Shown piece after piece: positions 62,393-64,000 of a stretch of DNA of 64,000 bases. Within the stretch, counting starts at the first letter, position 1, and each line of letters starts with the position of its first letter. The notes under the pieces were generated by a model, which saw only the letters and a program-made list of their open reading frames with translations, was not told the origin of the DNA and searched no databases. A program made the translations under genes and the position numbers. Source of the stretch: Leucobacter exalbidus (lineage in GTDB: Bacteria; Actinomycetota; Actinomycetes; Actinomycetales; Microbacteriaceae); assembly GCF_017834145.1 (NCBI RefSeq), contig NZ_JAFIDA010000001.1, positions 2,728,001-2,792,000 on the forward strand, in the 5' to 3' direction.

Positions 62393-63484
62393 ATGTATTT
62401 CGATTACGACGAAGATCAAAATGAGTTCCGTGCCGTACTGCGGCAGCTTTTCACGCAGCACGCCAGTATTGAACGAGTACGTGCCATCGCCGAGACTGGT
62501 CGCATTGACCGTGAGCTTTGGGCGGTTCTGTGCACTGAGATGGCGGCACCGGCGCTGCACCTCTCAGAAGACGTAGGGGGAGCTGGGTTTACCCTGGTTG
62601 AAACGTCGATCCTGGCGCAAGAATTGGGACGTACCCTGGCACCGGTACCCCTCATTGCAACATCGGTCGTCACCGAAGCCATTATTCAACTGGGTACGAC
62701 GCAGCAGGTGGAAGCTGAGCTGGGGTCTATTCTCGCGGGCGAACGCATTGCTACAGCACCGATGGTTGCCCTCACCAACGCGTCGACGCTCGCTCAAGTG
62801 AATGCAGACGGCACGCTCTCAGGTTCGTTTGACTTTATCCCACACATTGCGGACGCTGACGTCGTACTGATCGGCGCCGCGCTTCGCGACGGCGGCACCG
62901 GCGTCTATCTGGTTGATCCTACTGACGCGGGCGTGACGCTTGACGCGGGAGAATCCCTCGACACGACCCGGGCGGGCGCACCCGTTCGATTCGAATCGAC
63001 GCGCGGAGTGCTGCTCGGCAACGCCCAGGCATCCCCGGATCGCCTCGCCCGAATCGATGCAATCGGACGTACGCTGCTTGCGGCCGATCTGGTTGGGGCA
63101 GCACGGGAAGCCTTGCACGGCGCGGTTGAATACGCCAAGATTCGACGCCAGTTCAACCGTCAGATCGGCTCTTTTCAAGGGGTCAAGCATTTGTGCTCGG
63201 ACGCCAGTATTGCGATTGAGCTGGCTCACCCGGTCACCGATTGGGCCGCTATGAGCTACGGAACGGCCGATTTTGCTACTCACTCAGTGCTGGCAAAATA
63301 CGAGGCAAGTGAAGCACTGACGCTCGCGGCCGGCAACAGCATTCAAGTGCATGGAGGTATGGGATTCACTTGGGAAGCGACGCCGCACCTGTACTTCCGT
63401 CGGGCGACAGCCGCGGCACAGGCATATGGTGACGCGAACGCGAATCTGTTGGCGATCTACCAAGCGGCAGCACAAGCCGCCTAA
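62393..63484 (+). CDS. Acyl-CoA dehydrogenase beta subunit (FadE27/FadE29-like)
   Basis: 363 aa, shorter and more divergent than the preceding subunit, as in mycobacterial alpha/beta pairs. N-terminal domain DEDQNEFRAVLRQLF; C-terminal ALTLAAGNSIQVHGGMGFTWE and HLYFRRA typical of beta subunits, with no catalytic Glu motif. RRQFNRQIGSFQGVKH is kept and supports FAD binding. 17 nt after the alpha gene. Confidence 0.87.
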   Translation: MYFDYDEDQNEFRAVLRQLFTQHASIERVRAIAETGRIDRELWAVLCTEMAAPALHLSEDVGGAGFTLVETSILAQELGRTLAPVPLIATSVVTEAIIQLGTTQQVEAELGSILAGERIATAPMVALTNASTLAQVNADGTLSGSFDFIPHIADADVVLIGAALRDGGTGVYLVDPTDAGVTLDAGESLDTTRAGAPVRFESTRGVLLGNAQASPDRLARIDAIGRTLLAADLVGAAREALHGAVEYAKIRRQFNRQIGSFQGVKHLCSDASIAIELAHPVTDWAAMSYGTADFATHSVLAKYEASEALTLAAGNSIQVHGGMGFTWEATPHLYFRRATAAAQAYGDANANLLAIYQAAAQAA

Positions 63485-63530
63485 CGAAGAACACGCAGTT
63501 GAATCAACGAATGAGTAAGGAAGCACTGAG

Positions 63531-64000
63531 ATGACGCAGGAATCTACGGCGGTGAGGGCGAAAGCCCAGGGCTGCCCATTTAGCAACACCGATTACAACC
63601 AAGATGCAGCAGTCTATGGGCACTACGAACAGCTTGAAGCCGATCGGCAGCAAGGGCAGTTTGTCTTTAACGATACGACTGAACGTGGCTTCTACATGGT
63701 GCAGGGGTTCGACGACGTCGTCGCTGCTCTGAATAACAAGAACTTCACCAATGATGTCACCAGCGCCCTGAACCCCGATCGCAAGGAATCGAGCACCTTC
63801 TATCCGCAGGAGCTTGATGGTGATGTGCACACAAAATTTCGGCGCGTACTGAATCCATATTTCTCGCCTGTAGCTGTGCGCAGGCTCGATGAATTCGCAT
63901 TGCCACGATTACGCGAAATGATCGGGGAAATTAAGCGCAACGGCTCGGTGAACTTTGTCGAAGATTTCGCGATCAAGTTCCCCGCGGAGGTGTTTTTGCA
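63531..64000 (+). CDS. Cytochrome P450, N-terminal part (cut by window end)
   Basis: 156 codons are visible and the frame is open to the end. The start MTQESTAVRAKAQG follows GTAAGGAAG by a normal distance. The helix C motif H100-TKFR-R-VLNPYFSP is typical of bacterial class I P450s; haem-binding Cys and I-helix lie outside the window. No ferredoxin is seen yet, though the two desulforedoxin-like proteins upstream could be considered as donors. It may hydroxylate the substrate before activation and beta-oxidation. Confidence 0.85.
   Translation, partial: MTQESTAVRAKAQGCPFSNTDYNQDAAVYGHYEQLEADRQQGQFVFNDTTERGFYMVQGFDDVVAALNNKNFTNDVTSALNPDRKESSTFYPQELDGDVHTKFRRVLNPYFSPVAVRRLDEFALPRLREMIGEIKRNGSVNFVEDFAIKFPAEVFL

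Overview
The window is a piece of chromosome from a high-GC Gram-positive bacterium, most likely a member of the Microbacteriaceae (Leucobacter-like; the family is a fair inference from the RpoB, EF-G, EF-Tu and ribosomal protein sequences, the genus is a guess). Almost all of the first 45.8 kb is the conserved transcription/translation supercluster on the + strand: rpoB-rpoC, rpsL-rpsG-fusA-tuf, the S10 operon (rpsJ to rpsQ), the spc operon (rplN to rplO), secY-adk-map, infA-rpmJ-rpsM-rpsK-rpoA-rplQ, truA, rplM-rpsI and glmM. rpsN and rpsD are missing from their common places, and each gap holds a strong GC stem-loop instead.

Several non-ribosomal cassettes break up this supercluster. Three unknown genes, two of them membrane proteins, follow rpoC. 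A 4,6-dehydratase plus polyprenyl-phosphate sugar-1-phosphate transferase pair (WbpM/WbpL-like) lies between tuf and rpsJ. A cyclase-family hydrolase and a ThDP-dependent enzyme lie between map and infA. A GntR regulator, an MHS-type transporter, a GlcD-like FAD oxidase and an OafA-type acyltransferase lie between rplQ and truA. The untranslated leaders of rpsL, rpsJ and rpsM are long and can fold strongly. Those of rpsL and rpsJ share a CCCTAGGG-centred palindrome at a similar distance from the start codon.

From 45.9 kb to the window end there is a different region: an acyl-CoA catabolic cluster with AT-rich promoters. It encodes an acyl-CoA ligase, a tandem CaiB-type CoA-transferase, three acyl-CoA dehydrogenase-like proteins (one single and one alpha/beta pair), two crotonases (one lacking both catalytic glutamates), an SDR 3-hydroxyacyl-CoA dehydrogenase, a second SDR, a PTGR-like reductase, a thiolase, a DUF35/Ltp-type thiolase-like pair, an APH-like kinase, two tiny desulforedoxin-like proteins, a FadR-type GntR regulator and the start of a cytochrome P450. 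The parts resemble beta-oxidation of a branched, steroid-side-chain-like or hydroxylated acid. The kinase and the single dehydrogenase together resemble the LvaA/LvaC and ACAD10/11 route for 4-hydroxyacyl-CoA. The substrate cannot be read from the sequence.

Four promoter regions of this cluster carry variants of one 16-bp dyad (consensus close to WAYTATGATCATARTT), each overlapping a -10-like element. This suggests a single regulon, probably under the embedded GntR protein. RpoB carries Asn at the position equivalent to E. coli His526, which predicts reduced rifampicin susceptibility. No tRNA, rRNA, insertion sequence or CRISPR array was seen.
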